This document shows, one piece after another, positions 11,661 through 22,852 of a stretch of DNA of 64,000 nucleotides. The stretch spans positions 3,412,019 through 3,476,018 of the forward strand of contig BCKC01000007.1 of assembly GCA_001600455.1 (NCBI GenBank), read 5' to 3'. Position 1 is the stretch's first letter, and every line of letters starts with the position of its first letter. The translations under genes and the position numbers were made by a program. A model generated the notes under the pieces. The model did not search any database. It worked only from the letters and a program-made list of their open reading frames with translations, and had not been told where the DNA came from. This DNA comes from Endocalyx cinctus (Eukaryota; Ascomycota; Sordariomycetes; Amphisphaeriales; Apiosporaceae).

Positions 11661-11778
11661 GCTTATAAAATATCCTTGCTACCGGTAGGAAATTTAATAG
11701 ATAATGTGATAAATGAAATCTATATGTTGTTAACTCTTTCTTTTTCCAGATAACGTGTTGTTATGTCCAAATTAGAGC

Positions 11779-12622
11779 ATGCCACCGAAGCAAGAAGTGA
11801 GAATTACATCAGGTGGAAAAGGTATGACCCTACTAAATTTATTTACTAGTACAGTTGAAACTTAATAAGTTCTATATACGTGAACAGAGTACATTGACAA
11901 GACTATCGAGGTCTTGGTGCCTGCTTTCAAAAAAGACCCCTTTTACACATGGCTCATTCATACCTTTCCTCCTTCGGAGCACCAAGATGTTCTCTCTCAG
12001 CTACTACGAGGTTTCTTGATTCAAGGCTCATTGAATAAGGGCCTATTCGTCGAAGTTGACGACTTCGGGTGCTGTGGCCTCTTTATGCCGCCCGGGGCGT
12101 CGATTGAGAATCCATTAACGCTATTTAAAGCTGGTCTATTCATGGGTCTATTCAAATTAGAATTCTCAGTTTTTAAGGTAATTCCATTCGCTTTCGTCTT
12201 CATGAAGCATAATATATGTATATATATATATGTATTTCTAAAAAGAAATGAGCGTTACTAACGCCCACATACTGTTTCTCAGCGCGCCATTGTCGACTAT
12301 ACTAGCGGTACCGAACCAATGCTGAAGAAAACCTTCACCAAAGAACAACAAAAGAATCATTGGTATATCTTTATCATGGGAACGGCGGTGGATTGCCGCC
12401 GGCAGGGTCTCGCTAGTGCTTTGTTGGTGTACATACAAAGTCTATGATGGTCGCCCAATCTGGCTCGAGGCCACGACTAGGGAGTCTCTAGCACTGTACA
12501 CAAAACATGGATTCTCCAACGCTGGTGAGATTGTATTAGGAAGAGGCACAGTTGGACCGGACGGTATGCAGAAAACTAATGGAGAGGGGGTTACAATTTG
12601 GTCAATGTACTGGACTTGTTAA
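11779..12622 (+). pseudogene. GNAT-family N-acetyltransferase, frameshifted
   Basis: Exons 11779-11821, 11888-12177 and 12283-12622 join in phase and read MPPKQEVRITSGGKEYIDK.. into a GNAT fold. The acetyl-CoA site is GTAVDCRRQGLASALL (R/Q-x-x-G-x-A/G pattern) and the C-terminal GNAT strand is DGRPIWLEATTRESLALYTKHGF. The reading frame breaks at about 12442: the acetyl-CoA helix frame hits TGA at 12445-12447, while the conserved DGRPIWLEATT part continues one base out of phase. No GT..AG intron fits, because removing one would delete the conserved segment. The spacing between the LL of the helix and GRP is also about three residues short of what I expect for the family, so a small deletion is more likely than a single wrong base. 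It lies head-to-head with the broken rhodopsin gene. An assembly error remains possible. Confidence 0.75.
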
Positions 12623-13537
12623 GAGTAGATAACGCATCCGACGCTGTGCCAGTAAATGATTCAACTTTCGATTATTCCGATTTATTGCATGTGGCTTGAG
12701 AGTCGAATCGAGACTTTCATGGTATAATAAACCTTACTATCTGATAGTGATGATGACACGAACCTCAACCTCTATCTCCGAAAAAGCTCTTAATACTCCG
12801 TATTTGAAAGTGTACAGTTTTAATTTAGTTAGATACCGTAAAGAATATACTGTATTCGCTACACTGACAGATTAGCTGCCCAGGTGGCAACTAATTCCGT
12901 TTAACATAAGCATTTATTTAAAGAGGGAAGCTTCCCCCGCATTTCAAATTATGACCAATCATAAAAAAAGAAAGCACGGATTTAACAGCTCGGAAAGTCG
13001 GAGTCAAGTGGACCGTATCCTATCACAGACCCGTAGACTTTCAAAAATTCATCGGTCGAGAATCACCCCATTTTAAGTCGTCTTTTTCCTCCCTCATTTC
13101 AATCATCTCCAGATTTCGAGGACATCATCACATCACCTAACGTCATTTTCCCCCGGAGTGGTGACCTCCATTAAAAACTCACCTGTTATTATCATTATCA
13201 TCAACCAATTCATTTACCCTTTGAAACATTATTCCTGTTTGACTGAGACGAGAATCCCCCATTGAGATGTTTTAATTCGCTGAATAGCGAATGAATGATA
13301 AAGAGAGAAAAAGAAAAACTTATGGATACCTAAGTAACGAAAATACGAACTGATATCCTCTTTTCCTTAATTTGTAACAGTACCTGAACGAAAAAAAAGA
13401 GAAATCTTACGACTTTGACGCTCAACGAATTTCCCTTTTCAAATAACCTATACTATAACGCTCTTCCCAAGGACCCAAGCTAGTTAAATTCTGGTTGTTG
13501 TTTTTTTACTCATTTTGCCACTGCCAATTCAGCCAAC
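12623..13537. promoter_or_regulatory. Intergenic region upstream of the PRELI/MSF1 gene
   Basis: About 0.9 kb. A TACTCCGTA motif lies at 12794-12802. The 400 bases next to the PRELI/MSF1 start are rich in pyrimidine (CATTTTCCCCC, TCTTTTTCCTCC), as is common in constitutive fungal promoters and leaders. No gene was found. Confidence 0.45.
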
Positions 13538-14305
13538 ATGGTCCTCACACGCACCACGAACCATGCCTATTCCCATCCCTTTCCCACCGTCACCCTTGCC
13601 TTCTTCCTTCGATACTATTCGCCACAACTCAACCCGTTTTCGAGCCATGTGTTGTCGACCGATACCATCTCCTCCCACATCGACCCTGACACCGGCAGGC
13701 TGCACACGACGCGCATCCATCTTAAGAAGTCCCGCATGCCAAGCGCCATAATTAAGCTTTTGCCAACAAGTGTCACGGGCGGTGCCGGCGATAAATCCAG
13801 CTATGTTCTAGAATCGAGCGTGGTAGACATCAAGGAAGGTTGGATGAAGACGGAGAGCCGGAACTTGAACTTCACCGGAGTCCTGAGCGTCATCGAGGAG
13901 CAGCACTACTCCGCCTCGCCCCCCGACCAGCAGGTAACGCAATATCTAGACAACCGGAGAAGCCGTACCACCCCTCGCTCTTTCGCGCCGACCACGTTTG
14001 TCACCACCACCTTGTCGTACCGATCCTCCCTCGGTAGTAAGAAACAAGACCGCGCCGCCGCCCCCATGGCTGCGAAAGAGGATACCGGCGACAACCCGCG
14101 CCATATCGGCACCTGGATCTCGGGTTGGGGTGCCAGTCGTATTCAGCGTAGCATCGAATCCATTGCTTCGACCAAGACCGAGGACCAGCTCGTTAAGTCC
14201 CGAGACGGGATGAAGCTGGTCCTGGAACGACTACGGAACAACAGTGTCGTCGGCGTCTTGCGAGAACTCAGAAGGCGCGAAGGAAATACTGTTTTTAATC
14301 CATGA
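13538..14305 (+). CDS. PRELI/MSF1-domain mitochondrial lipid-transfer protein
   Basis: A 255-residue intronless protein. Residues 12-66 (YSHPFPTVTLAFFLRYY, then HVLSTDTISSHIDPDTGRLHT) are the opening of the PRELI/MSF1 domain found in yeast Ups1/Ups2/Ups3 and animal PRELI/SLMO. These proteins work in the mitochondrial intermembrane space and, with Mdm35/TRIAP1, move phosphatidic acid or phosphatidylserine between the two membranes. The domain continues through KTESRNLNFTGVLSVIEEQ to the amphipathic C-terminal helix. Compared with yeast members there is an inserted hydrophilic stretch (about 133-190, rich in Arg/Ser/Thr). Which Ups paralogue it matches cannot be decided by eye. The start at MVLTRTTNHAY fits the family, where the domain begins at the N-terminus. 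Confidence 0.87.
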   Translation: MVLTRTTNHAYSHPFPTVTLAFFLRYYSPQLNPFSSHVLSTDTISSHIDPDTGRLHTTRIHLKKSRMPSAIIKLLPTSVTGGAGDKSSYVLESSVVDIKEGWMKTESRNLNFTGVLSVIEEQHYSASPPDQQVTQYLDNRRSRTTPRSFAPTTFVTTTLSYRSSLGSKKQDRAAAPMAAKEDTGDNPRHIGTWISGWGASRIQRSIESIASTKTEDQLVKSRDGMKLVLERLRNNSVVGVLRELRRREGNTVFNP

Positions 14306-15074
14306 GAGAGCTTCGCCTTTTTTCTGCTCTCATTAAAACAGAATTCCCGCTCTTTGTACATCATAAAACACGAATTCTTCGTCCCACGTTTTTTTTGGAC
14401 GTCGGCTCATTTTTTTTTTTTTTAAAAAGCAAGGCGTTTTTGGGGATTATTCTTTTTGATTATATTCTCTTTCCCCACTTTATCTCTGTTGGGATTGGGA
14501 ACAACCAAAAAAAGGGGTCATACCCAGTTGCGAGATAAGTAAAATAAGCTTATTCGCAAATCACGATCTAGGTCGTCGCGAGTTTATTATGTGGAGATGG
14601 AACAAACTCAAAAAGCAGAACAATACCCGAATGGATGAATGGATGGGGGGGAAAAAGCACAAATATGTCCAAGTTTTTTTTTTTTATCGCGCCATCACTA
14701 AGTCAGGTTTTGAAATATTATGCGCCTGACTATATCCCCCCGCCTGCGTCGCTACACTCACTTCATACTCTCCTCTCATGTATCAAAATTACTGTATGCT
14801 ATGTAGGCCTTTGTAGGACGCACCCTATTTTGTTCAATGTCGCTTTCGCGCAACCGAAGCGAGGCTGTATTTATTTTTGTTAAAAGAAAATGGAAATAAA
14901 ACCCCCCCCAAAAAAATTAACAAAATAACAAATCAAATACGAGTCATTTTCCTTGGTGATCCAATTGTGTATATTCTAGGCTAAAGCTACGAATACTAGG
15001 GAATAGAAACTAAACTTATCCTAAAAAATATCAGACGAAAGCTTTCGTCCGATGTTTTGTATCCCTCCCATCCT
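14306..15074. other. Convergent intergenic spacer
   Basis: This lies between the ends of the PRELI/MSF1 gene (+) and the carboxypeptidase gene (-). There are several T tracts (about 14388-14424 and 14675-14686) and a short C/A-rich run near 14902. No coding signal. Confidence 0.5.
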
Positions 15075-17132
15075 TTAAAGATTCATAATCGTCAATCCGG
15101 CAAGAACGACAGCAACGGCGACCTCCACCCCCCTCGCGGTATTCAACGCGGGCATTCCCCCGCTCTTCTTATCGTCGGTGGACGTGTCGTTATCGCTGCC
15201 CTTGGAAGAAACCGTGGACGGGCCCGTAGCGTTCCCCAGCGTATCGGCCGCCGGCTGGGGATACGACGAATCGGTGGTAAAAGGGGCGGTGGAGCTGAGG
15301 GAATCGACCCTACCCAGAAGCACCTCGAGGTGCCGGAACGCGGCGCTCGGGGCGTACTGGGGCACCATGTGACCGGCGACGTTGACGCCGACCCAGGTGA
15401 GCCCGCGCTCGGAGTGGGTGGCGCCGAAGACGCCGGCGGCGGCGACGGTCGAGAGGGCGAGCGCGTCCGTCTCGGTCTCGATGTCGGCCGCGGTCGAGAG
15501 CGCGTGGAAGGGCACGTAAAAGGGCTCGACGGGCGGCGACTGAAAGCCGAGCTTGCCGCCCCAGGTCATGTTCTGGATCGTCAGCAGGGTGCCGTTGGGC
15601 AGGAGGACCATGTCGAGGACGCCGTGGGCGATGATGACGTTCTGGGTCGCGTCGACGACGCGCGGGATGGCGGCGAAGGACGACGGGTCCGACGTGTCGA
15701 CCCCGTCGACGAAGACCCCGTCGGCGCACTCGGCCCACGCGAACGACACGTTGGCGTGGATCGCCGTCTTCACGTCTTTCCGGTCGAAGTAGACGGGCCC
15801 GCTGCCTTCGGGGCTGTACTCGATCGAGCCCGGGAAGCCGAGCACGTCCCAGAGGAGCGGGCACGTCGTCGCCACCTGGTATATGTCGAAGCAAGGGTTG
15901 ATGCTGAGGGCGTTCTCGAAGACGAGGTCCCACAGGCCGTCGCACTCGTCGCTGACGGTGTAGTTGGAGGGCTGGGGTCCGGGGGGCGGGTACGTCAGGT
16001 ACTTGTCCATGTAGGCGGCGAAGCCGCAGGACTCGTGCAGGTCGTGGATGGTGGCGCTGAAGGAGTCGTTGAAGGGCATCAGGTTGCTGTGATAGTCAAC
16101 GAAGGGGACGGTCGTCATAGCGTCCTGCACGACCTCGTTGCCGATCGAAGGGTCGTATATCAGCATACCGCTCATGTTGTAGTACAGGGGGTCGTTGGCG
16201 TCCAGCATCGCGCTCGCGATGTACGGGCTGTACATGCCGGCGTACGACTCGCCCGCGATGAACACCTTGTACCCTTGCATCGAGAAGGTGTCGACGAAGT
16301 TCTTCCAGAAACCGAGGAACTGCTGCGCTACGTCCTCCTCTCCCGTGGCCGTCACCGGTCCGCGCGAGAACCCGGTCCCGATCGGCTGCTCTACCCAGAC
16401 CATGTTGACTAACCGGTTCCAGGCCCAGGGATTCGGCACCGGCTTGTACGTGCCGTACTGCCACAGAAACGGGCCGTTTTCCTGAAGGAGACCTTCAAAT
16501 GAAGAGCAGCCCGGCTGTATGTGTGCGGATGTATCAAATTAGCTTTCTAGACTAGAATGACGTTTTGAGAGGACGCATTGAAGGGGCGCAACTTGAAAAA
16601 AAGAAAAAAAAAAAAAAAAGACTTACACCGCCATTGAGCCAAATTAGAATTTCCTTCTCACTAGAATTGCTGCTTTGAGGGAAGAACCAGAAGAAAAGCT
16701 CGCCATCATCCGTGTTGTTGCCGATGGGAAGGTATCCGGAGTAGGACTCGCCCACGTCGAAGTCGACGTCGGGAATTCCCGTACCGTTGACGGAAAATTC
16801 TATATATATAGATGACGCACCGGTTAATATTTTGCCTGCATACGTACGCTTTGTCTCACGTGCGAGGCAAATTCATGCAATGATGGGGTAAATTAAAGTG
16901 TGCATGTGCGTGTGGTCGTGTGCGTAAATCAGAAAAAGAACCTACTCGTCGTGTTGTCGTTCGCGAACTTGGGGGCCGCTACTTGTCGAGTGGCGAGGAA
17001 GTTGGACATGAAGTTATTGCGGTTTTGCAGCGACTTGGGCTCTTTCTTGTTGGCGTGTTGCCAGCTGCGAGCGTCTACGACCGACACGGCGGCGACGGAC
17101 AAAAGTCCGGCGACGATGGATGAGTAGCGCAT
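15075..17132 (-). CDS. Secreted serine carboxypeptidase, peptidase family S10
   Basis: Three exons, 17132-16946, 16799-16627 and 16514-15075, join in phase (introns 146 and 112 nt) into 599 residues. The ATG at 17132 ([21 protein letters not shown]) starts a clear signal peptide; an earlier in-frame ATG at 17162 would put charged residues ahead of it. The N-terminal [10 protein letters not shown] segment and the oxyanion motif WLNGGPGCSS (the Gly-Pro boundary is the second splice junction) precede the catalytic Ser210 in [12 protein letters not shown]. Asp421 ([13 protein letters not shown]) and His502 ([12 protein letters not shown]) complete the triad. The enzyme removes C-terminal residues from peptides at acidic pH, outside the cell or in the vacuole/wall. 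A Ser/Thr linker and hydrophobic end ([17 protein letters not shown]) suggest a GPI anchor. Carboxypeptidase Y or KexB-related subfamilies cannot be separated by eye. Confidence 0.93.
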
Positions 17133-20100
17133 AGTTCGGGCGATTTTGGCGTATCCAATCAATAAGAGATAAAAAAAAAAAAAAGATATATTATATTTTA
17201 TCCCAACCCTACTAATTTAGCTGCCGTTTTTCTTAAACCCCTCAAAAAAAAACTAAATATCGCTAATGTAAGTAACGATAATTTTGAATACCGAGCTTCT
17301 CTTCGTTTTTCGTCTGCTTGCCCGACGAACCAGGAAGGGGAAAAGGGAGAAGAAGAGGTCGACGAGAGGATTGAAATGGACGCCGAGCTTCTGGGCAAAG
17401 ATGCAGGTAAAGAAGAAGAAAAGCTTGGTCTAACCGCGTGGTTGCATTGAGAAGACGCAAGTGGCACTTCCCCAGTACAAATAGATGCAGATCAATCGTC
17501 AGGTATATACAAGTACTATGGTATTAATTGGACTGATAAGGCATGTACGACATCCATTTTAATTATTCTCGTCCCATCTTTGGGATACCTTGATCCTTGG
17601 CAGCTTTGGTTATCGTGAACACCCACCCGCCAGATCAAGCTAGACTACTAGGGACAAGATTTTCTTTTGTAAGATTCTATTGATCCAATGATAATGCTGG
17701 TTCAGATATGTCAATTGGTATTTGTTGTATAAATACGTGTAGATAGGTCAATTAAGATGGCTGGATGGTTGGAATCGGCGTGATAAATTAGAAGACCCGG
17801 AGCGGGGCGTTCGATTTAGGGATTTGAGTGGTGCGGTCAGAGCGTGTGTACAGATACTAGCCTCTGTTAGACATGAATGACCGAGATAAACGGCTGAGCC
17901 GTTTTTTTATTATTCCTAATTCATCTTTCCTAGAAAGGAAGCTCGATAGTAATGGGGATGGGTTTACCCGAGATAGTAACTTACCCTGGTGTAAAGCTAC
18001 TGTGTACAGGACACTAAGATGCTTTTGAGTACTTTTGCAATTAACATTATTTCAACTGATCAGTGATCATTCAATTTTCACCGTACACGACGGTCTTGAG
18101 TATTCCATAATGTCTCTTTACGATAAGACTACGCTTACCGAGCTAGTTTGACTTTTGTAACCGAAAGATTAGAGCTATTACTAGACGCCTTTTCGTGATG
18201 GCGGAAAGGATGATATATCGTGTATATACGGAGTATCCATGGATGTAAGTAGCAAAAGAAGAGGTCGCATTTTATGGGGATTCCAAGACGTCGCCTCAAA
18301 AGCTTGTTGTAGTTCGCCAAGTGCCAAGAAGCTTAGCTTTCCCGACCCTTTGGTTAAGTTAGTGAAGAGCTATAATTATCAAGAGCTACAGCGATCGATT
18401 TCATACTTAACATTTCAGAACAATTAATCCACAATACCCTTATATATATAATTCATTCAACGTAGAGACAAAACCAAGAAAAAGAGAAATTCAATTGAAT
18501 GATAAAGAGCTTACAAGTTGAATCCAACTTTTCCGTAAATGTCTCTACGTCGAATACGAGATCTCAATCCGACCCACTTATAAATGACCAATTCTTTCTC
18601 TGAAGTTGAGTGCGAATCTCATCTTATCCTCACCGTGGCGGAAGAATATAGATGAAGCGCTAATCCCAGCATCGTGTAAGCTCGATACACTACCCGGCTA
18701 TCGGCAGGGCTTAAGGCAACAAGGCCAAGTACCTAGCTGCCTAGGTAGGAAAATTTAAGAAGCATTGCCTCTCTCTCTCTTCAGTGTGCCTCAATGATTA
18801 TTTTACTTGGCGACACTATAGAAAAGCAGAGAGCAAAATATCATGAGACGGGATATATGAAGGCTTAATAATGCTATATCCAGTCAACTAAACATAGCCG
18901 AACAGTAACGTCTCATCAAAGCAACTTGGGCATTTTCATTGATTACAATCTGGATCCATTGTAATTTCCACCAAAAATTTTCACACATGATTCTAAACTA
19001 TGGAATTTTTTGTATTGGCTGAAAATCTATACAGTCCCCGAACCGAATATTTAACATGACTACTGTCTACTTTTTGTTTAAATCCCTATTTTACTCAGTC
19101 TGCCTTATATCCGAGAGTTTGATGCCTGTCTGTAGTGCGACAGTCAACTCCCGATGAATCCGAGCTGGGTGGCTGGAGTCCACCGTCACACTTGCACGAT
19201 ACTGCATTACTTATTTTGAGACGTACAAATGTCGGAAGTTTCTAATTCTCCTGAGATATCCAGGCGGATTGAAGATAAGGAGAAAGCTGGGGCTTATTGA
19301 CCGCTATGTCTACATGCTTCAGGGGACATACTTACGCATGGTATAGGGAATTATGTTCTGATCGATCATGGGTGCCAGCATAACCCTGAATGACCCGGCT
19401 GTATCACCTACATCCGGGAGGGATAATTCTGCTGTTGACTCGACAAAACCAAGAGTCGATCTCAACTCTTGGCTTCATTTCATCACAATAATAAATACTA
19501 GATATTTTGATCACCCTTCCTGCCTCAGAAATACATAAGCTGGAATCTTTCATTTCCCATATCCTAGTAGATCCACTCAGCAGTGCTGCCAGTGTTATAG
19601 CAGTTACTTCACTCGCTGTCCAACTAGAACAGAGTGAGCTTCGAACGAAGCGGTTTCTTGATACGATATGAAATGCCCCTTGAAAGGCATCAATGTTCTT
19701 CTCGAGCGCTAAAAGGAGACTTACAGCCATGACAAACAAATATCTAGCAACATATGCTACGCTTTAGCATCATATCAGGACAGACTGAATGCGATAAAAC
19801 GCATCTTGCTGACAGCGGAGAAGATCAATAGTGGCTAGAATTTTGTATCTCAAAGCTGGGTTTAATTCTGTTCACATGCCGTGGTCAATCGGCGATGCTG
19901 TTAACGTGAGCGCAGAGGCGACTTATATGGATCCGTACCTTATAACCTAATGATTCATGCAGTGCTAGACAGTTCCTACTTTCTCTAATAATACAGAAAA
20001 CGGTAGTGCAGAAGGATGAAATCAATTAGCACAACGGCTTCGAATATATTACAAACGTAGCCATGATGAAAAGGGTACACCTTGAAAGACCTAACCCAGT

Positions 20101-20277
20101 GCAGCTGAAAACCAATATATGGCGAGATAAGACGATATCGGGTCAGGTCCAACATTAACCCAAAACCTGGATTAACCCTCCAATATATCATGTCTACATT
20201 GGGCGAGAATTCAGGTATGAAAAAGGTCACAGGAATCATGTACAGGGACAGGCAAGCAAGTGAATTAGGAGTAGAGT
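17133..20277. other. Gene-free intergenic region, 3.1 kb
   Basis: Only short, AT-rich open frames are present. A TACGGAGTA copy lies at 18227-18235 and CCTAGGTA near 18740. A 111-codon minus-strand frame at 19404-19739 shows no family signal. The carboxypeptidase promoter lies at the left end and the transcript end of the release-factor gene at the right end. Confidence 0.5.
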
Positions 20278-21603
20278 TTATTTCTTCGATTTCTTTTTAT
20301 CTTTATCCGCCGCCGCCGCGAGGGCCTCTTCCTCGGCTATCAACGCCTCGATGTTGCGCTTGACGAGCCACTCCTTCGCACTATCCATCAGCTTATCCAG
20401 CGTCTCGCCACCCTCGAGCACGTCGGGGAGGTTATGCACGTCCAGGCCGCTCCTATGATCCGTGCACCGGTCCTGGTTGTAATTATACGTCCTGATCTTG
20501 TCGCCTCGGGTGATCTTATCCTTGCTCAGGACGCTGTTCCTCAGCGCCCAGGCCTGCTCCTCCCTCTCCTCGCGCCGGCGCTGCCCGACGCGCGACCGCA
20601 GCAGGAGCCAGGCGGCGGCCCGGTTCGCGTGCTGCGACCGCGAGTCCTGCATCGAGACGGTGATGCCCGTCGGCTCGTGCGTCAGCCGGATCGCGCTCTC
20701 CGTCTTGTTCACGTGCTGCCCGCCCGCGCCGCTGGCCCGCATCTTCTCCACCTTGACCTCCCGCGGGTCGAGGTAGAAGATGCTGTCCGGGTTGTTGAAG
20801 TCCGCCGCGCCGCCGTCGCCGTTGTCCGCCTCGTTCTCCGGAAACGACGGTAGGACCCACACGGCCACCGCGCTCGTGTGCGTCCGACCGGTCCTTTCCG
20901 TGCTGGGCACGCGCTGCACCCGATGCATGCCGGCCTCGCTGCGGAACTTGTCGTAGGCGCCGGGATCCATGATTTCCAGAACTGCTTCTTGCAGGGGAAG
21001 CTCGCTCGTGACTTCGCCGTCCACCGTCTCGTACTTCACCACGTTGGTGCGTATTCCTGCCCGAGAGCAGTATTGCTTATACATGCGAAACACGGTGTCG
21101 GCAAAGTAGCGACCCTCCAAGCCGCCGGGGCCGGGACGCACTTCGAGCAGGCACGGCATGTCGGCGAAGGGATCTCGCGGGGTCAGGGAGGCCGATAAGG
21201 TATTCGCCAGAGTTTCAAGGGTCTCTTTCGTCGAGGCGAGTTCTTCCGAGGCCAATTGTCTGAGCTCCTCGTCTTTCGACTCCAACATGCCGGTCAGCTC
21301 CTTGAAGGACGCCTGGGCCGATTGCCATTCTTTCAGCGCGGTGGCCGTCCGCGATAGCTCACCTACCCTCTTGGCGATCTTGACATCGAAGTCGGATTCG
21401 AGGGCGGACGCGAGCTTGTCGTGTTCTTCACGGATAAGTTGTGCACGACGGATTAGGACGAGTGGAAGGTTACCGGGCGCATCTGAAACGGCAGCGGTGC
21501 TAGCTTGTCGGATGAATTGAAAGCGACGGCGAGGTAATGGTCGTGCTAATGCTATCGGTCTTGCTCTTAGACAGCTTCGGCACACCCATTGTGCTGGCCA
21601 CAT
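20278..21603 (-). CDS. mrf1: Mitochondrial peptide chain release factor 1
   Basis: A 441-residue intronless class-I release factor that recognises UAA/UAG on mitochondrial ribosomes and triggers peptidyl-tRNA hydrolysis. The N-terminus (MWPAQWVCRSCLRARPIALA) is Arg-rich and free of acidic residues for about 40 positions, fitting a mitochondrial targeting peptide. Domain 1 coiled region is about 45-145. The PCRF block contains LEVRPGPGGLEG (154-164). The codon-recognition tripeptide is PST (233-235) in HRVQRVPSTERTGR, matching the PxT rule of RF1. The catalytic GGQ is at 294-296 in ASGAGGQHVNKTESAIRL. An acidic Gly/Asp/Asn-rich insertion (about 255-273) sits between the codon-recognition and GGQ parts. 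The C-terminus is Lys-rich. Confidence 0.94.
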   Translation of the reverse strand: MWPAQWVCRSCLRARPIALARPLPRRRFQFIRQASTAAVSDAPGNLPLVLIRRAQLIREEHDKLASALESDFDVKIAKRVGELSRTATALKEWQSAQASFKELTGMLESKDEELRQLASEELASTKETLETLANTLSASLTPRDPFADMPCLLEVRPGPGGLEGRYFADTVFRMYKQYCSRAGIRTNVVKYETVDGEVTSELPLQEAVLEIMDPGAYDKFRSEAGMHRVQRVPSTERTGRTHTSAVAVWVLPSFPENEADNGDGGAADFNNPDSIFYLDPREVKVEKMRASGAGGQHVNKTESAIRLTHEPTGITVSMQDSRSQHANRAAAWLLLRSRVGQRRREEREEQAWALRNSVLSKDKITRGDKIRTYNYNQDRCTDHRSGLDVHNLPDVLEGGETLDKLMDSAKEWLVKRNIEALIAEEEALAAAADKDKKKSKK

Positions 21604-22852
21604 AATCTACCATTAATGAAGATATTCATTAACACCTATCAATCCTTTTCTGAGCACTAAAAGAGAATATCGGCAAAGGTGTTTACTGTAGTTTTAGCGT
21701 ACGACATGAAAAGCGAATATTTTAAAGTGGATCACTACATATCCCTGTAAGAATTACAGTATAAATAACAGTATATTGGTGTATAGTTACACTGTATTTA
21801 CTCGTACGTAGTTTTTAGGGTGTACCCAACCATGTCGTTACCTGAAGTAGACATGATGAGAGTATTCTATGGATGTGGTCTGAATAATTTCATTCTTTCT
21901 TTGACAAACCGCCTATATACACCTAGATATCTTGGTATTCCTCTAGTCACACGAGAAGGATTGAACAAGAAAATATTCAACTCTCGTTGAAACATGGGTC
22001 ATCCACCGTTCAACCCCGGTGGAAGAGGTATTTTCGAACCCATTACCTTTTCTTTCTTTCTGACATTTCACAAGAACCGGTGAGGAACCCAGCACACGGA
22101 AATCGGTAATGTCACCGGAGAGAGCCTCCGGAATGCAACTTCCTTTCTGTATTTTCCATGTGCCCAGAATTGATATTAGTACTACTTTGACTCCAAACAT
22201 GCCGAAGTAGTCGAGTGAAGGATTAGTTGGTACATCGTGGCTTCTTACAAAGCCTTATGGAAACGATGAATTGCCTGAAACAGTTCCCAACTCGTCATGA
22301 GAAAGAAGAAGAAGAAAAAGGAAAAGAAGGGTGGGAGCTGTCGCATATATGTATACCACCCACCCGAGCAGTAAAACCTCGGAACCGACGTTTCACCGGT
22401 AAAGATCGATGGCCCACTCCGAGAGGTCGCACTTTTGCTGAAGGATTGCCTCACAGCTCTGTAACGGTGATGAAGCTCGAAGTGGCGGGTTGTAATTACG
22501 CCACACGTATGATGTAAGGATTGACATAAATGCGCAAAAAAAGTGAATAATTTGTCATATCATGATATCGAGTCCTTTTTCTGGTGACATTGAACTGCCT
22601 AAGATAAGAAAACGAATTGACAAGAACAGAGTTCCCAGCTGGCGACACTATGAAACAACATCGTGATTACAGATTAGAGTCGATATGCGATCTAATTGCT
22701 GATGTAAACGACCGAAAGAATGTAGATTCACGCGGTGGAAATAATGAACTTCAAGTTTGGAACTTCCTATGGCCTTGATATAGCTTTGAATTAGACAAAT
22801 AAAACATTAGGACTGAGATTTATCTACCCCTGAATGCCTAAACCCTCCGTAT
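21604..22852. other. Intergenic region between two minus-strand genes
   Basis: About 1.2 kb with no supported gene. It carries the release-factor promoter at its left end, and the transcript end of the rhodopsin-domain gene at its right end. Open frames at 21943-22200 and 22227-22517 have no recognisable features. Confidence 0.45.

Noticed and set aside
15057..16412. 451-codon plus-strand frame over the carboxypeptidase
   Set aside because: Shadow of the S10 gene, whose Ser-Asp-His triad is intact on the minus strand; the product is Arg/Gly/Val low-complexity.
19404..19739. 111-codon minus-strand frame
   Set aside because: No family motif, no coding codon bias and no convincing splice partners nearby.
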